The translations under genes were made by a program, and so were the position numbers. Below the pieces are notes generated by a model. The model did no database searches and was not told the DNA's origin. It saw only the letters and a program-made list of their open reading frames with translations. A stretch of 64,000 nucleotides of DNA from Vicinamibacterales bacterium (GTDB lineage: Bacteria; Acidobacteriota; Vicinamibacteria; Vicinamibacterales; 2-12-FULL-66-21): positions 1-64,000 of the forward strand of contig DASSPH010000079.1 of the NCBI GenBank assembly GCA_035699745.1. The letters are read 5' to 3'. This document shows positions 50,154-58,534 of this stretch, in pieces (the first letter of the stretch is position 1; every line of letters starts with the position of its first letter).

Positions 50154-52388
50154 CTACCGCAGCACGCTGAGAATGTTGGAGAAGTCGTCCGTCCAGAGCG
50201 GCGTCCCGGCGCGGACGACCGGCGGCTGCCACCGCGGGTCGTTGACCAGCGAACCGAGATCCGCCGGACTGCGCGCGATCACCATCCACTCCGAGGGGAA
50301 CTTGCCCTCGGCCAGCGACCCGGCCGTCGCGGGCTCGCTCTGGCGCAGCACCGCGAGCCCCTGATCCGCCGCCAGCCGTCCGAGCACCGGGCTCAGGGAC
50401 AGGTGGAGATTCGAGATGTGCAGCGCGATGATGCCGTTCGGCGCCAGCCGCGACAGGTAGAGCGACAGCGCCTCACGCGTGAGCAGGTGCATCGGGATCG
50501 CGTCCGAGCTGAACGCGTCCAGGATCAGCACCCCGAACTGTCCGGGTCTGGCGCGGCCCAGTGACACGCGCGCGTCGCCGATCACCACGGTGCACCGCGC
50601 GCCGCAGTCCTCGAGATAGGTGAAGAACGCCGGGTTCCGCGCGACGTCTTCGACCGCCGGATCGATCTCGTAGATGGTCCAGCGCTGCGACGGCCCTGCA
50701 TAGCTCGCCAGCGAGCCCACGCCGAGGCCGACCACCGCCACCTCGCTCGCGGCGGCCGCATTGGGCACTGCGTCGAACACCTGACCGATCGGGCCGCTCT
50801 TGTGGAAGTAGCTGAGCGAGACCCGGCGGCGCGCCGGATCCATGCTCTGCATCCCGTGAAGGGTCGGCCCGTGGAACATGAACCGGTAATTGAGCTTCTC
50901 GTCGACGCGCACGCGGTAGACGCCGAAGAACGTGCGATCGGCGTAGACGGCGCGCCCGAACCGGCTCTGCACCAGCGCGCCCGACAACAGCAGCACGGCG
51001 ACGCAGCCGGCGAAGCGCAGGGGACGGCGCTGCTGCCCGAACGCGAGCAGCGCAGGGATCGACGCGCCGATGATCAGGAAGCGCGACATCGATCCGAACA
51101 GCCCGTTCAGCCATACCGAGCCCACCGCCAGCGCGCCGACGGCGGCGATCCACGCGGCGTCCGCCATCCACGACGCCTTCGGCGGCGCCGGCGCGCGCCG
51201 CACCAGGCACGCCACCACCAGCACCAGCGGGTATTCGACAATACCGGTGAAGAGCACGGGGGCGAGCAGCGCGTTGAACAGGCCGCCGAGCATGCCGCCG
51301 AGCGAGATCCAGAAATAGAACTCCGTCAGCCGCGACGGGTTCGGCCGGTCGTCCGCCAGCTCACCGTGGCACGCGAGCGCAATGATGCCGAACACGATCA
51401 GGTGCAGCGGGATCACCAGCGCGATCGGACGGCTCATCTGCGCGACGAGGAGCAGCGCCAGCGCGATGACGGAGAGCGGCATGAACCGCGAGCCCAGGGC
51501 CCGGGCGCGCGCCGCACCGGGACTGAACGCCACGATGAAGGTGCCGAGATAGACGCAGAGCGGCACCATCCACAGCAGCGGCACCGACGCGACGTCGGTG
51601 GACATGTAGCTGGTGACCGCGAGCAGCAGGCTCGACGGCACGAACGCCAGGACCGTCCAGCGCGCGCGGCGGCTCCACGCGATCGGCTCGGCCGCCCGGG
51701 CTGCGCTCGCGGCGACGGCCGCCGCGGCGTGGCTGCCGCGGCGCCACACCGGGAGGGCGCAGGCGATCGTCAGCAGCGCGAGCATCGCGTACCCCACCGT
51801 CCACAGCTGCGCCTGCTGCTGGAGCCGCAGCGTTCGTTCCACCAGCAGCGGATAGGCGATCAGCGCCGCGAAGCTCCCGAGGTTGCTGGCGGCGTAGAGA
51901 AAATACGGATCGCTCGATCGGTGATCGTCCGTGACCGAGTACCACTTCTGCAGTACCGCGGCGCTGGTCGACAGCGCGAAGAACGGCAGCCCGATCGACG
52001 TGAGGAGCGTCAGCAGCAGCCAGCCCGCCGGGTTGTCGGTCGCCGGCGGCGTGCTGGCCCCGAGACCCACCGGGAGGAAGAGCAGCGGCAGCAGGACGAC
52101 GCCGATGTGCAGCACCGCATGCCGGCGCGGGCCGAGCAGCGTGGTCGCGCCGTGCGCGTAGCCATAGCCGCAGAGCAGCACCGCCTGGAAGAACACCAGG
52201 CACGTCGTCCACACCGCCGCCGCGCCGCCGAGCAGCGGCAGCACCATCCTCGCGATCATCGGTTCGACGATGAACATCAGGAAGGCGCTGAGGAAGATCG
52301 TGGTGCTGAAGACCGCCACGAGCGCCCGCGAGCGGCGGCGCGTGGCCGCCGCGGGGACGGCGATCACCTGGGCAACGGTGGATTCCAT
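50154..52388 (-). CDS. MFS-like/spermidine-synthase fusion membrane protein
   Basis: A 744-residue protein. The N-terminal two thirds carry about 12-14 hydrophobic segments (FSTTIFLSAFLMFIVEPMIA, VLPLLGGAAAVWTTCLVFFQ, VASVPLLWMVPLCVYLGTF). The C-terminal 210 residues are a methyltransferase-like fold of the spermidine synthase class: VVGLGVGSLASYAGPSQRWT, IYEIDPAVEDVARNPAFFTY and FGVLILDAFSSDAIPMHLLT. Such fused MFS/spermidine-synthase proteins are common in environmental genomes and have no proven function. The start ATG is at 52388; a structured 148-bp gap separates it from the subtilase gene upstream. Confidence 0.88.
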   Translation of the reverse strand: MESTVAQVIAVPAAATRRRSRALVAVFSTTIFLSAFLMFIVEPMIARMVLPLLGGAAAVWTTCLVFFQAVLLCGYGYAHGATTLLGPRRHAVLHIGVVLLPLLFLPVGLGASTPPATDNPAGWLLLTLLTSIGLPFFALSTSAAVLQKWYSVTDDHRSSDPYFLYAASNLGSFAALIAYPLLVERTLRLQQQAQLWTVGYAMLALLTIACALPVWRRGSHAAAAVAASAARAAEPIAWSRRARWTVLAFVPSSLLLAVTSYMSTDVASVPLLWMVPLCVYLGTFIVAFSPGAARARALGSRFMPLSVIALALLLVAQMSRPIALVIPLHLIVFGIIALACHGELADDRPNPSRLTEFYFWISLGGMLGGLFNALLAPVLFTGIVEYPLVLVVACLVRRAPAPPKASWMADAAWIAAVGALAVGSVWLNGLFGSMSRFLIIGASIPALLAFGQQRRPLRFAGCVAVLLLSGALVQSRFGRAVYADRTFFGVYRVRVDEKLNYRFMFHGPTLHGMQSMDPARRRVSLSYFHKSGPIGQVFDAVPNAAAASEVAVVGLGVGSLASYAGPSQRWTIYEIDPAVEDVARNPAFFTYLEDCGARCTVVIGDARVSLGRARPGQFGVLILDAFSSDAIPMHLLTREALSLYLSRLAPNGIIALHISNLHLSLSPVLGRLAADQGLAVLRQSEPATAGSLAEGKFPSEWMVIARSPADLGSLVNDPRWQPPVVRAGTPLWTDDFSNILSVLR

Positions 52389-52447
52389 GTCGCGGCGGCC
52401 ACGTTCACAAGATCCACGCCAGACGGTAACGCCGCGTTGTCAGGTAC

Positions 52448-52502
52448 TTGCAGAGATCTGCCGGGCCCGGTCCGACAGATCTGCAATCGGATTACGAATC
52501 CG
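52448..52502. terminator. Two adjacent hairpins between the subtilase and MFS-fusion genes
   Basis: Hairpin 1: left arm TTGCAGAGATCTG (52448-52460) with right arm CAGATCTGCAA (52476-52486), the left arm having a 2-nt bulge. Hairpin 2: CGGATT (52488-52493) and AATCCG (52497-52502) around ACG. Neither has a T-tract. They could terminate the subtilase transcript or structure the leader of the downstream gene. Confidence 0.5.
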
Positions 52503-52536
52503 GCGGATCCCCCGCGCCGGCCCGTCGGGCGAGCTG

Positions 52537-55500
52537 TTACTGCACGATCACCGGCACGCTCGTCGCCGCGCGCGTGTAGCCGTTGTTCAGGAACAGGCGG
52601 AACTCGTAGGTCCCCGGCGTGGACGGTGCGGTCACGGTCCACGTCCGCGAGGTGATGCCGCCGCCGACGTAGACGAACGTGACGAAGCTGGAATTCGCGG
52701 CGGTTACCGGCGCGAACGACAGCCAGTCATACAGCCCGCCCAGTCCGTCCGTCAGCGTCACCGTAACCGGCGTCCCGCGCGCGACCGTGGTCGCGCTCAC
52801 CGTCAGCGTCGGCGGGGGGGCGATCGTGAAGGCGAGCGGCGCCGACGTGCCGCCGCCCGGCGCAGGCGAGAACACCGTCACCTGCGCGGTGGACGGAACC
52901 GCGATGTCCGCCGCCGGGATCGACGCCCGCAGCTGCGTCGCGCTGACGAACGTCGTCGCGCGCGGCGCGCCGTTCCACCGCACCTCGGATGCGGCGACGA
53001 AGTTCGTGCCGTTGACCGTGAGGGTGAAGCCGGCGGAGCCCGCGCTCGCGCGCGCGGGACTCAGGGACGTTGCCGCCGGCGCCGGGTTCACCGCCGCCGA
53101 CACGGTGACCGGGGGACTGGTTCCCGCCCGCGTATACCCGTTGTTCAGGAACAGGCGGAACTCGTACGTGCCGGCCGTCGCCGGCATCGACACCGTCCAC
53201 GTGCGCGACGTGACGCCGGCGCCGACATACGTGAACGTCACGTAGCTGCTGTTCGCCGCCGAGGTCGGCGCCAGCGCGAGCCAGTCGTAGGCGCCGCCCG
53301 GCGCGTTCGTCAGCGTCACCGTCACGCTCGACCCCGGCGCCACCGTCGTCGCGCTCACGGTCAACACCGCCGGCGGCGTCGCCGAGAACGGGAGCGCGTT
53401 CGACACGCCGCCGCCCGGCGCAGGACTGGAGACGGCCACCGACGACTGGCCCACCACGGCGACGTCCGCGGCGTCGATGGCGGCGCGCACCTGGGTGGCG
53501 CTCACGAACGTCGTCGGCCGCGGCGTTCCGTTCCAGAGGACGACGCTGCCGGTGACGAAATCCGCGCCGTTCACCGTCAGCGTGAAGGCGGGACTCGTCG
53601 CCGCCACGCTCGCGGGACTGAGCGACGCGATCGATGGCTGCGGGTTCTGCCCCACGTCGACGACCACCGGGGCGCTGGTCGCAACGCGGGTGTAGCTGTT
53701 GTCGAGGAACAGCCGGAACTCGTAGGTGCCGAGCGTCGCCGGCGCGGTGACCGTCCAGGTGCGCGTGGTGACGCCGGCGCCGACATATGTGAACGTCTGA
53801 TAACTCGAGTTGGCCGCCGTGGCCGGGGCGAACGACAGCCAGTCGCCCGACCCGCCGTATCCGTTCGCCAGCGTCACGGTCACCTGGGCGCCGGGCGCGA
53901 CCGCCAGCCGATTCGGGACCAGAGATGGCGGTGGATCGATCGGAACGGTGAGGGACGCGGTCGTGCCGCCTCCCGGCGACGGCGTCCTGACTGCAACCTG
54001 CGCCGACGCCGCGGCGGTGAGATCGGACGGCGAAATCAGCGCCGTCAACTGCGTCGTGCTCACCACCGTCGTCGGTCTGGGCGACCCGTTCCACAACACC
54101 ACCGAGAACGCGTTGAAGCTGGCGCCGTTCACGGTGAGGGTGACCGGCGAGATCCCGGCACGCAGCCGCGCCGGAGAGAACGAGGAGATGACGGGCACCG
54201 GGTTGGTGATCGGCACCAGGGTCGCGAGCGCCTCGAGGATGTTGATTCGCGGCGCGGTGCTGCCGACGCTCCACCATCGTGAATCGGTGATCGGCCGTCC
54301 GGTCGATCGCAGCGCCGAGAGCACCGCGCTGACGCTCCTGCCGGGCGCCGCCTGCCGGACGATCGCCCACGCGCCGGCGACGTGCGGCGCCGCCATCGAC
54401 GTGCCGCTCAGCTCGCTGAAGCCGGCTCCGGGAACCGAGGATCGAATCGCTTCGCCGGGGGCGAAGAGCGAAATGAACGGCGCGACGTTCGAGAAGAACG
54501 CGACCTCGTCGGTCTTGGTGGTCGCGCCGACGCTGATCGCCGACGAAATGCACGCCGGCGAGGAGATCGCGTTGCCGGCGAAGCTGTTGCCGGACGCGAC
54601 GACGCTCGCGATCCCGATCGCGCGCAGGTTGTCGATCGCCGGCTTGTACGGTTGATCGTCGCAGAACGAGGCGTAGGTGGTGCTGCCGAGGCTCATGTTC
54701 ACGGCCGCGACGTTCAGCGCGGCCGGCGCGCTGTAGACGTACTCGAGGCCCGCGATGATGTCGGACGAGAAGGCGCCGGCGCACGGAGCGGCGCCGCCGC
54801 AGCTGGTGGCGCTGGTGACCACGGAAAAGACCTGGATGGCCATGACGCGGGCATTGCGCGCGACCCCGGAGTAGGGCACGCCTGCGCTCGAGCCGCTGCC
54901 GGCGGCGATGCCGGCGACGTGCGTGCCGTGGAGGCAGTCCGCCAGCGAGCACGGCGCCGCGGCGCCCGGTCCGACCTGCACCTCGCCCCCGTTGGGACAT
55001 GTCGTCTGGCTCACGCCGGGCACGGTGCTCGAGAAGCAGGCTTCGGCGACGACGCGCCCGCCCAGGAAGGGATGCTGCGCGTCGACGCCGGTATCGAGGA
55101 CCGCGATCGTCGTGCCGCTGCCGTCGTACCCGGCGGCCCACGCCTGGTCCCCTTGGACGAGCGGCACGCTCTGCGCCAGCACGGGCCGGACGATCTCGTC
55201 GTCGAGCACCCGGACCACTTCGGCGGCGCGCTGGAGCGCGGTCCGGCCGCCGGGTGTCACTTCCAGCGCGAGGAACGGCACGGTCTGGTAGCGCCGCACG
55301 ACGCGATGGCCGGCGCCGGCGAGCCGTGTCAGCAGCCGATCGGCGGCTGCCTCGATCGCGCGCCGCTGCGCCGCAACCGCGGTGGCGCTGCCCAGCCGCG
55401 CTTCGGGCTGATACGGGTCGGGCGTGCGCAGTTCGACCAGCACGCGCGCGCGCGGCACCTGCGCCGGCGCCGGTGGTTGCGCCGCGATCGTTGCCGTGCC

Positions 55501-55554
55501 GAGCAGGAATACCAGCAGCGTCGACGAGCACGCCGATGCGCGCGAGCCAGTCAT
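52537..55554 (-). CDS. Secreted subtilisin-like (S8) protease with three C-terminal repeats
   Basis: A 1005-residue exported serine protease. Residues 1-25 are a signal peptide, residues about 30-130 a propeptide. The catalytic triad is Asp154 (AVLDTGVDAQHPF), His209 (LADCLHGTHVAGIAAG) and Ser386 (ELSGTSMAAPHVAGA), with the oxyanion Asn in VVASGNSFAG. Residues 451-636, 637-822 and 823-1005 are three copies of a 183-186-residue unit that combines an IPT/TIG-like beta domain (NPxPxIxSxSPA) with a second beta domain (YDWLSFAP...TYEFRLFLNNGYTR), probably for binding cell wall or substrate. Cysteine-rich loops suggest disulphides. Confidence 0.93.
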   Translation of the reverse strand: MTGSRASACSSTLLVFLLGTATIAAQPPAPAQVPRARVLVELRTPDPYQPEARLGSATAVAAQRRAIEAAADRLLTRLAGAGHRVVRRYQTVPFLALEVTPGGRTALQRAAEVVRVLDDEIVRPVLAQSVPLVQGDQAWAAGYDGSGTTIAVLDTGVDAQHPFLGGRVVAEACFSSTVPGVSQTTCPNGGEVQVGPGAAAPCSLADCLHGTHVAGIAAGSGSSAGVPYSGVARNARVMAIQVFSVVTSATSCGGAAPCAGAFSSDIIAGLEYVYSAPAALNVAAVNMSLGSTTYASFCDDQPYKPAIDNLRAIGIASVVASGNSFAGNAISSPACISSAISVGATTKTDEVAFFSNVAPFISLFAPGEAIRSSVPGAGFSELSGTSMAAPHVAGAWAIVRQAAPGRSVSAVLSALRSTGRPITDSRWWSVGSTAPRINILEALATLVPITNPVPVISSFSPARLRAGISPVTLTVNGASFNAFSVVLWNGSPRPTTVVSTTQLTALISPSDLTAAASAQVAVRTPSPGGGTTASLTVPIDPPPSLVPNRLAVAPGAQVTVTLANGYGGSGDWLSFAPATAANSSYQTFTYVGAGVTTRTWTVTAPATLGTYEFRLFLDNSYTRVATSAPVVVDVGQNPQPSIASLSPASVAATSPAFTLTVNGADFVTGSVVLWNGTPRPTTFVSATQVRAAIDAADVAVVGQSSVAVSSPAPGGGVSNALPFSATPPAVLTVSATTVAPGSSVTVTLTNAPGGAYDWLALAPTSAANSSYVTFTYVGAGVTSRTWTVSMPATAGTYEFRLFLNNGYTRAGTSPPVTVSAAVNPAPAATSLSPARASAGSAGFTLTVNGTNFVAASEVRWNGAPRATTFVSATQLRASIPAADIAVPSTAQVTVFSPAPGGGTSAPLAFTIAPPPTLTVSATTVARGTPVTVTLTDGLGGLYDWLSFAPVTAANSSFVTFVYVGGGITSRTWTVTAPSTPGTYEFRLFLNNGYTRAATSVPVIVQ
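52540..54204. repeat. Three tandem ~555-bp coding repeats in the subtilase gene
   Basis: Units at 53647-54204, 53089-53646 and 52540-53088 (in coding order on the minus strand) encode 186, 186 and 183 residues. Unit boundaries start at NPVPVISS, NPQPSIAS and NPAPAATS. The protein repeats are clearly related, with strongest identity in the second half of each unit, so copies can recombine. Confidence 0.75.
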
Positions 55555-55677
55555 GCGAGCCTCTCACGGGAGTCGAGGTCGCCGGGGGTGTGCTCCTAGT
55601 GTGCGCGCGGGCCGGTTGCCCGAGTCAAGCGCTTTCTCGGGACATACCGTAATGTGATCGGGCCGTCAGATCCGTCG

Positions 55678-56100
55678 TTACGAAATCGCGCGCAGGGCCA
55701 TGCCGCAGACTGCCGTCACATAGATCCAGCCGAGGGAAAACACGCCGTGCAGGACGGTGTGCAGGCGATTCCCGCGCCAGACCTCCGGCGAGTAGAAGAA
55801 CCACTGCATCAACATCCGCAGCCCCCAGAAGACGGTCAGGCCGAGCAGCACGGCGCGGCTCAGGCGCGTCGGCTCGAGCAGCGCTTCCGCGCAGAACAGG
55901 AGCAGCGCCGACATCAGCGCGATGACCAGGACGATGAACACCGTGTGCGCCTGAAAGATCTGGCGGTTGAGCAGCGAGACGCGCGCCAGCTCCTCGCGCC
56001 AGTTGAAGCGGCCGGGCACGAACAGGTTCACCGCCGCGAGCAGCGCCATCAGCACCCCGACGGTGCGGAGGTGAAAGACCAGCATGGGATCGGGCGTCAT
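55678..56100 (-). CDS. Four-helix membrane protein
   Basis: 140 residues with four hydrophobic helices: HLRTVGVLMALLAAVNLFVP, FQAHTVFIVLVIALMSALLL, LSRAVLLGLTVFWGLRMLMQ and HTVLHGVFSLGWIYVTAVCG. Charged residues at helix ends and WFFYSPEVWRGNR in the last loop suggest a small integral membrane protein of unknown family. It is the last of four genes in the GbsR operon, overlapping the methyltransferase gene by 4 nt. Possible partner of the membrane-anchored methyltransferase. Confidence 0.72.
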   Translation of the reverse strand: MTPDPMLVFHLRTVGVLMALLAAVNLFVPGRFNWREELARVSLLNRQIFQAHTVFIVLVIALMSALLLFCAEALLEPTRLSRAVLLGLTVFWGLRMLMQWFFYSPEVWRGNRLHTVLHGVFSLGWIYVTAVCGMALRAIS

Positions 56101-56831
56101 GTCAGTCTCCTGAGGACGAAGATCCGGACGAACGGCGTGATCGAGAACTCGCGGTGCACGTCGAAGCGGTGCCGCGAGAAGCAGCGCAGCCACGTCCGCC
56201 GCGAGTGGAAGTGGAGACATCCCGGACCGAAGGCGAGGAAGTTCGCCCAGTCGCGCAGGTGCTCCGCCACGACGACGCGGCCGCCGGGGCCGAGGACGCG
56301 GCGCAGTTCGGCGAAGAGCGCGCTCCGCGCGGCGTCGCTCCTCAACTCGTGCGCTGACAGCAGCAGCATCGCGGCGTCGATCGTTCCTTTGGTCAGCGGC
56401 AGGTGCCGGTAGTCGGCCGGTTCGGCCGGCACCGCGCGATCGGCCAGCCTGCGCGCGATCGCGATCGACGACTCCGGCATCTCCCGCGGGTCGTAGATGT
56501 CGAACACGCGGCCGCGGGCGCCCGGGAAGATCCGCTGCAGCGCCGGGCTGGCGGGATCGTGGCCGGCGTGCAGGTTGATCCAGGCCGACGGCGTGAAGCC
56601 GAGCGCCTGCAGCACCCAGTCCCAGTCCATCAGGCGCGAGCGGTCGTAGACGATCCACGAGACGACCAGCGACGCGATCAGCCACGCCGCCACGATCGCC
56701 GCGCCGCCGATGATGGCGTAGCGCATCCACGCGAACGGCGCCCGCGGCGCGGCGACGAGCGCCGCGGCGACGCCGCCGCCGGCTGCGGCGTAGTACGGCC
56801 AGTTGAAGCGGACGATCTGTTCAAAGCGCAT
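56097..56831 (-). CDS. Membrane-anchored SAM-dependent methyltransferase
   Basis: 244 residues: an N-terminal anchor of two helices (YYAAAGGGVAAALVAAPRAP, YAIIGGAAIVAAWLIASLVV), then a Rossmann-like class I methyltransferase. The SAM-binding motif region GRVFDIYDPREMPESSIAIA is diverged at motif I, then HLPLTKGTIDAAMLLLSAHE and LRRVLGPGGRVVVAEHLRDW resemble motifs IV-VI. It could methylate a lipid or quinone. ATG 56831 is 10 bp inside the preceding gene; all four genes of the operon overlap by a few bases. Confidence 0.75.
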   Translation of the reverse strand: MRFEQIVRFNWPYYAAAGGGVAAALVAAPRAPFAWMRYAIIGGAAIVAAWLIASLVVSWIVYDRSRLMDWDWVLQALGFTPSAWINLHAGHDPASPALQRIFPGARGRVFDIYDPREMPESSIAIARRLADRAVPAEPADYRHLPLTKGTIDAAMLLLSAHELRSDAARSALFAELRRVLGPGGRVVVAEHLRDWANFLAFGPGCLHFHSRRTWLRCFSRHRFDVHREFSITPFVRIFVLRRLT

Positions 56832-57921
56832 GGCGTACTCCCCGATGCCAGTGATAGTCGACGTCGGCGACGTGGAAGGCGGCGGCCAGCCGCGGCGTGC
56901 AGCCCCGGAACGGCGCCTGATCGAAGAAGGCCAGGCGTTCGACGTCGACGGCAATCGCCGCGGGGCGCCAGCTGGTCCGCGACGCCTGGACCGCGACGAT
57001 CGCGTGCGTGTCGGGCTCGTAGTCGAACGTGAACGGCAGCGGTCCGGCAAAGCGCCCGGCCTCGCGCGTCGACGCGAACGGCGATCCGGGGGGCAGCCGG
57101 TGTTGCGAGGGATGCGCGGTGATCCGCAGGTCGCCGCGGCCGTCGGGAGTGCGGACCTCGATGTCGAGCGCATCGCCACGGCGGCGCAGCGCCGCCGTGC
57201 AGCGGTGGTACTTGTAGTGGGTCAGCAGGTTGCCGGCGACCACCATCGGCCGGCGATCGGTGTCGCTGCGCAGAATGCGCAGGCCGCGCAGCGACCGTCC
57301 GCTCCTGGTGCGGAAGCGCGCGAACACGCGATAGCCGGCGAGGAAGAAGTCCTGGCCCGCCGCGGCGGGCAGCGGAGAGGGGCGCAGCGCTTCGGCCTGC
57401 ACGAGCGCCACGGCGAGAAAGCCGGAGCCGTTCACCGTTTCGAGCTCGAGACCGGGCGGCAGCAGCGGCCGCAGCACCTCGGCGGGCAGCGCGTAGGTCA
57501 GCGACAGGCACTCGCGGAAATGGGCGTCGATCGGGAGCGGATGCCGGGCGAGCCTCGCCCGCAGCCGCCGCGGCCCGCGCCAGCCGGCCGCCGTCCACGC
57601 CGCGGCGAGAAACAGCGCGTTGATCGGCAGGAGGCCAGCCGGCCAGATCAGGAGGTCGCGGGCGTAGGTCAGTTCGAGCGCGTTCATCGAGAGGAGCAGC
57701 CCTGTCTGCGCGGCGGCGCAGGTGCGCGGGGCGCGCTTCGACAGAATCCACCCTGCGATCGCCACCTCGCAGAGGCCGACGAGGAGCAGGACGCCGCGGC
57801 CGGTCTCGCCGTCGAGCCCCGGAACGGACTGCACGATCGCCAGGTGGCGCGGCGATCCGCCGAGCAGCTTGTTGTAGAGGCCGTGTATCAGCCACACTGC
57901 GGCGACGGCGGCGGCCATCAT
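56821..57921 (-). CDS. DoxX-like/DUF2071 fusion protein
   Basis: 366 residues in two parts. The first 115 contain four hydrophobic helices of DoxX-like type (AAAVAAVWLIHGLYNKLLGG, GVLLLVGLCEVAIAGWILSK). From about residue 125 a DUF2071 domain follows, related to acetoacetate decarboxylase folds: LSLTYALPAEVLRPLLPPGL, VAGNLLTHYKYHRCTAALRR and FTFDYEPDTHAIVAVQASRT. DUF2071 enzymes are not well characterised. The start overlaps the GbsR stop (ATGA). In the same operon are a methyltransferase and a membrane protein, suggesting a shared membrane pathway. Confidence 0.82.
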   Translation of the reverse strand: MMAAAVAAVWLIHGLYNKLLGGSPRHLAIVQSVPGLDGETGRGVLLLVGLCEVAIAGWILSKRAPRTCAAAQTGLLLSMNALELTYARDLLIWPAGLLPINALFLAAAWTAAGWRGPRRLRARLARHPLPIDAHFRECLSLTYALPAEVLRPLLPPGLELETVNGSGFLAVALVQAEALRPSPLPAAAGQDFFLAGYRVFARFRTRSGRSLRGLRILRSDTDRRPMVVAGNLLTHYKYHRCTAALRRRGDALDIEVRTPDGRGDLRITAHPSQHRLPPGSPFASTREAGRFAGPLPFTFDYEPDTHAIVAVQASRTSWRPAAIAVDVERLAFFDQAPFRGCTPRLAAAFHVADVDYHWHRGVRHAL

Positions 57922-58460
57922 CCGAACATCCTGGCGATCTTGTCGCCGGCCTTGACCATCCGGACGAGCGCGGCGGTGGGCAGCTTGCGCGTCTGCTCGA
58001 CCCAGCTCGTCATCTGCTCGAAGAACTGGAGCATGTCGCCGAGCCGCTCGCGCGTGTAGGCGTCGGCGGCGCCGGGCTTCTTCGCCTCGCCCGCCGCCTC
58101 CCGCAGCATCGCGAGGACCGGATCGGTCTCGCGCTTCTTCCGCTCGTCGACGATGATGCGGAACATCTCCCAGACGTCCTTGAGGCTCTCGAAGTGATCG
58201 CGCCGGTCGCCGAGCAGGTGCGTGACGCGGACGATTCCCCAGCCCTGCAGCTCGCGCAGGCTGGTGCTGACGTTCGACCGGGCGACGCCGAGCGTGGTGG
58301 CGATGTCCTCGGCATGGAGCGGACGGGGGGAGAGAAACAGCAGGGCATGCACCTGGGCGACGGTGCGGTTGATGCCCCAGCGGGCGCCCATCTCCCCCCA
58401 GTGGAGGATGAACCGCTGCTGAATGGGGGTGAGGCCCCCGTGTTTCGATGTGTCAGTCAT
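57918..58460 (-). CDS. GbsR/MarR-family transcriptional regulator
   Basis: 180 residues of the GbsR/OpcR-type winged helix: FILHWGEMGARWGINRTVAQ, VHALLFLSPRPLHAEDIATT, LGVARSNVSTSLRELQGWGI and VRVTHLLGDRRDHFESLKDV. The DNA-recognition helix is SNVSTSLREL. The family senses small cations or osmolytes such as choline or betaine, or other ligands. The start codon is covered by a perfect palindromic operator (58459-58478), so it most likely represses its own operon, which contains the DoxX-like/DUF2071, methyltransferase and membrane genes. Confidence 0.92.
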   Translation of the reverse strand: MTDTSKHGGLTPIQQRFILHWGEMGARWGINRTVAQVHALLFLSPRPLHAEDIATTLGVARSNVSTSLRELQGWGIVRVTHLLGDRRDHFESLKDVWEMFRIIVDERKKRETDPVLAMLREAAGEAKKPGAADAYTRERLGDMLQFFEQMTSWVEQTRKLPTAALVRMVKAGDKIARMFG

Positions 58461-58478
58461 TTCTGTTACAACAGAAAT
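58459..58478. promoter_or_regulatory. Perfect palindromic operator over the gbsR-like start
   Basis: ATTTCTGTT (58459-58467) and AACAGAAAT (58470-58478) are perfect inverted arms separated by AC. The GbsR-type gene starts at 58460 within the left arm. This TGTTacAACA-centred 20-bp palindrome fits MarR/GbsR-type sites. The divergent AI-2E gene starts at 58535, so both directions may be repressed. Confidence 0.72.
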
Positions 58479-58534
58479 ATCAGAATAGACGGGCTGATGT
58501 CAAATCCGCCCGCCGCAGGCTACCCTTGACGCCT

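Noticed and set aside
52448-52502. Classical Rho-independent terminator
   Set aside because: Hairpins are convincing but lack a T-tract on either strand; kept only as structured terminator-like elements.
50802-54282. Long plus-strand frames opposite the MFS-fusion and subtilase genes
   Set aside because: Arg/His/Gln-rich shadows; the minus-strand genes have clear catalytic motifs and explain the sequence.
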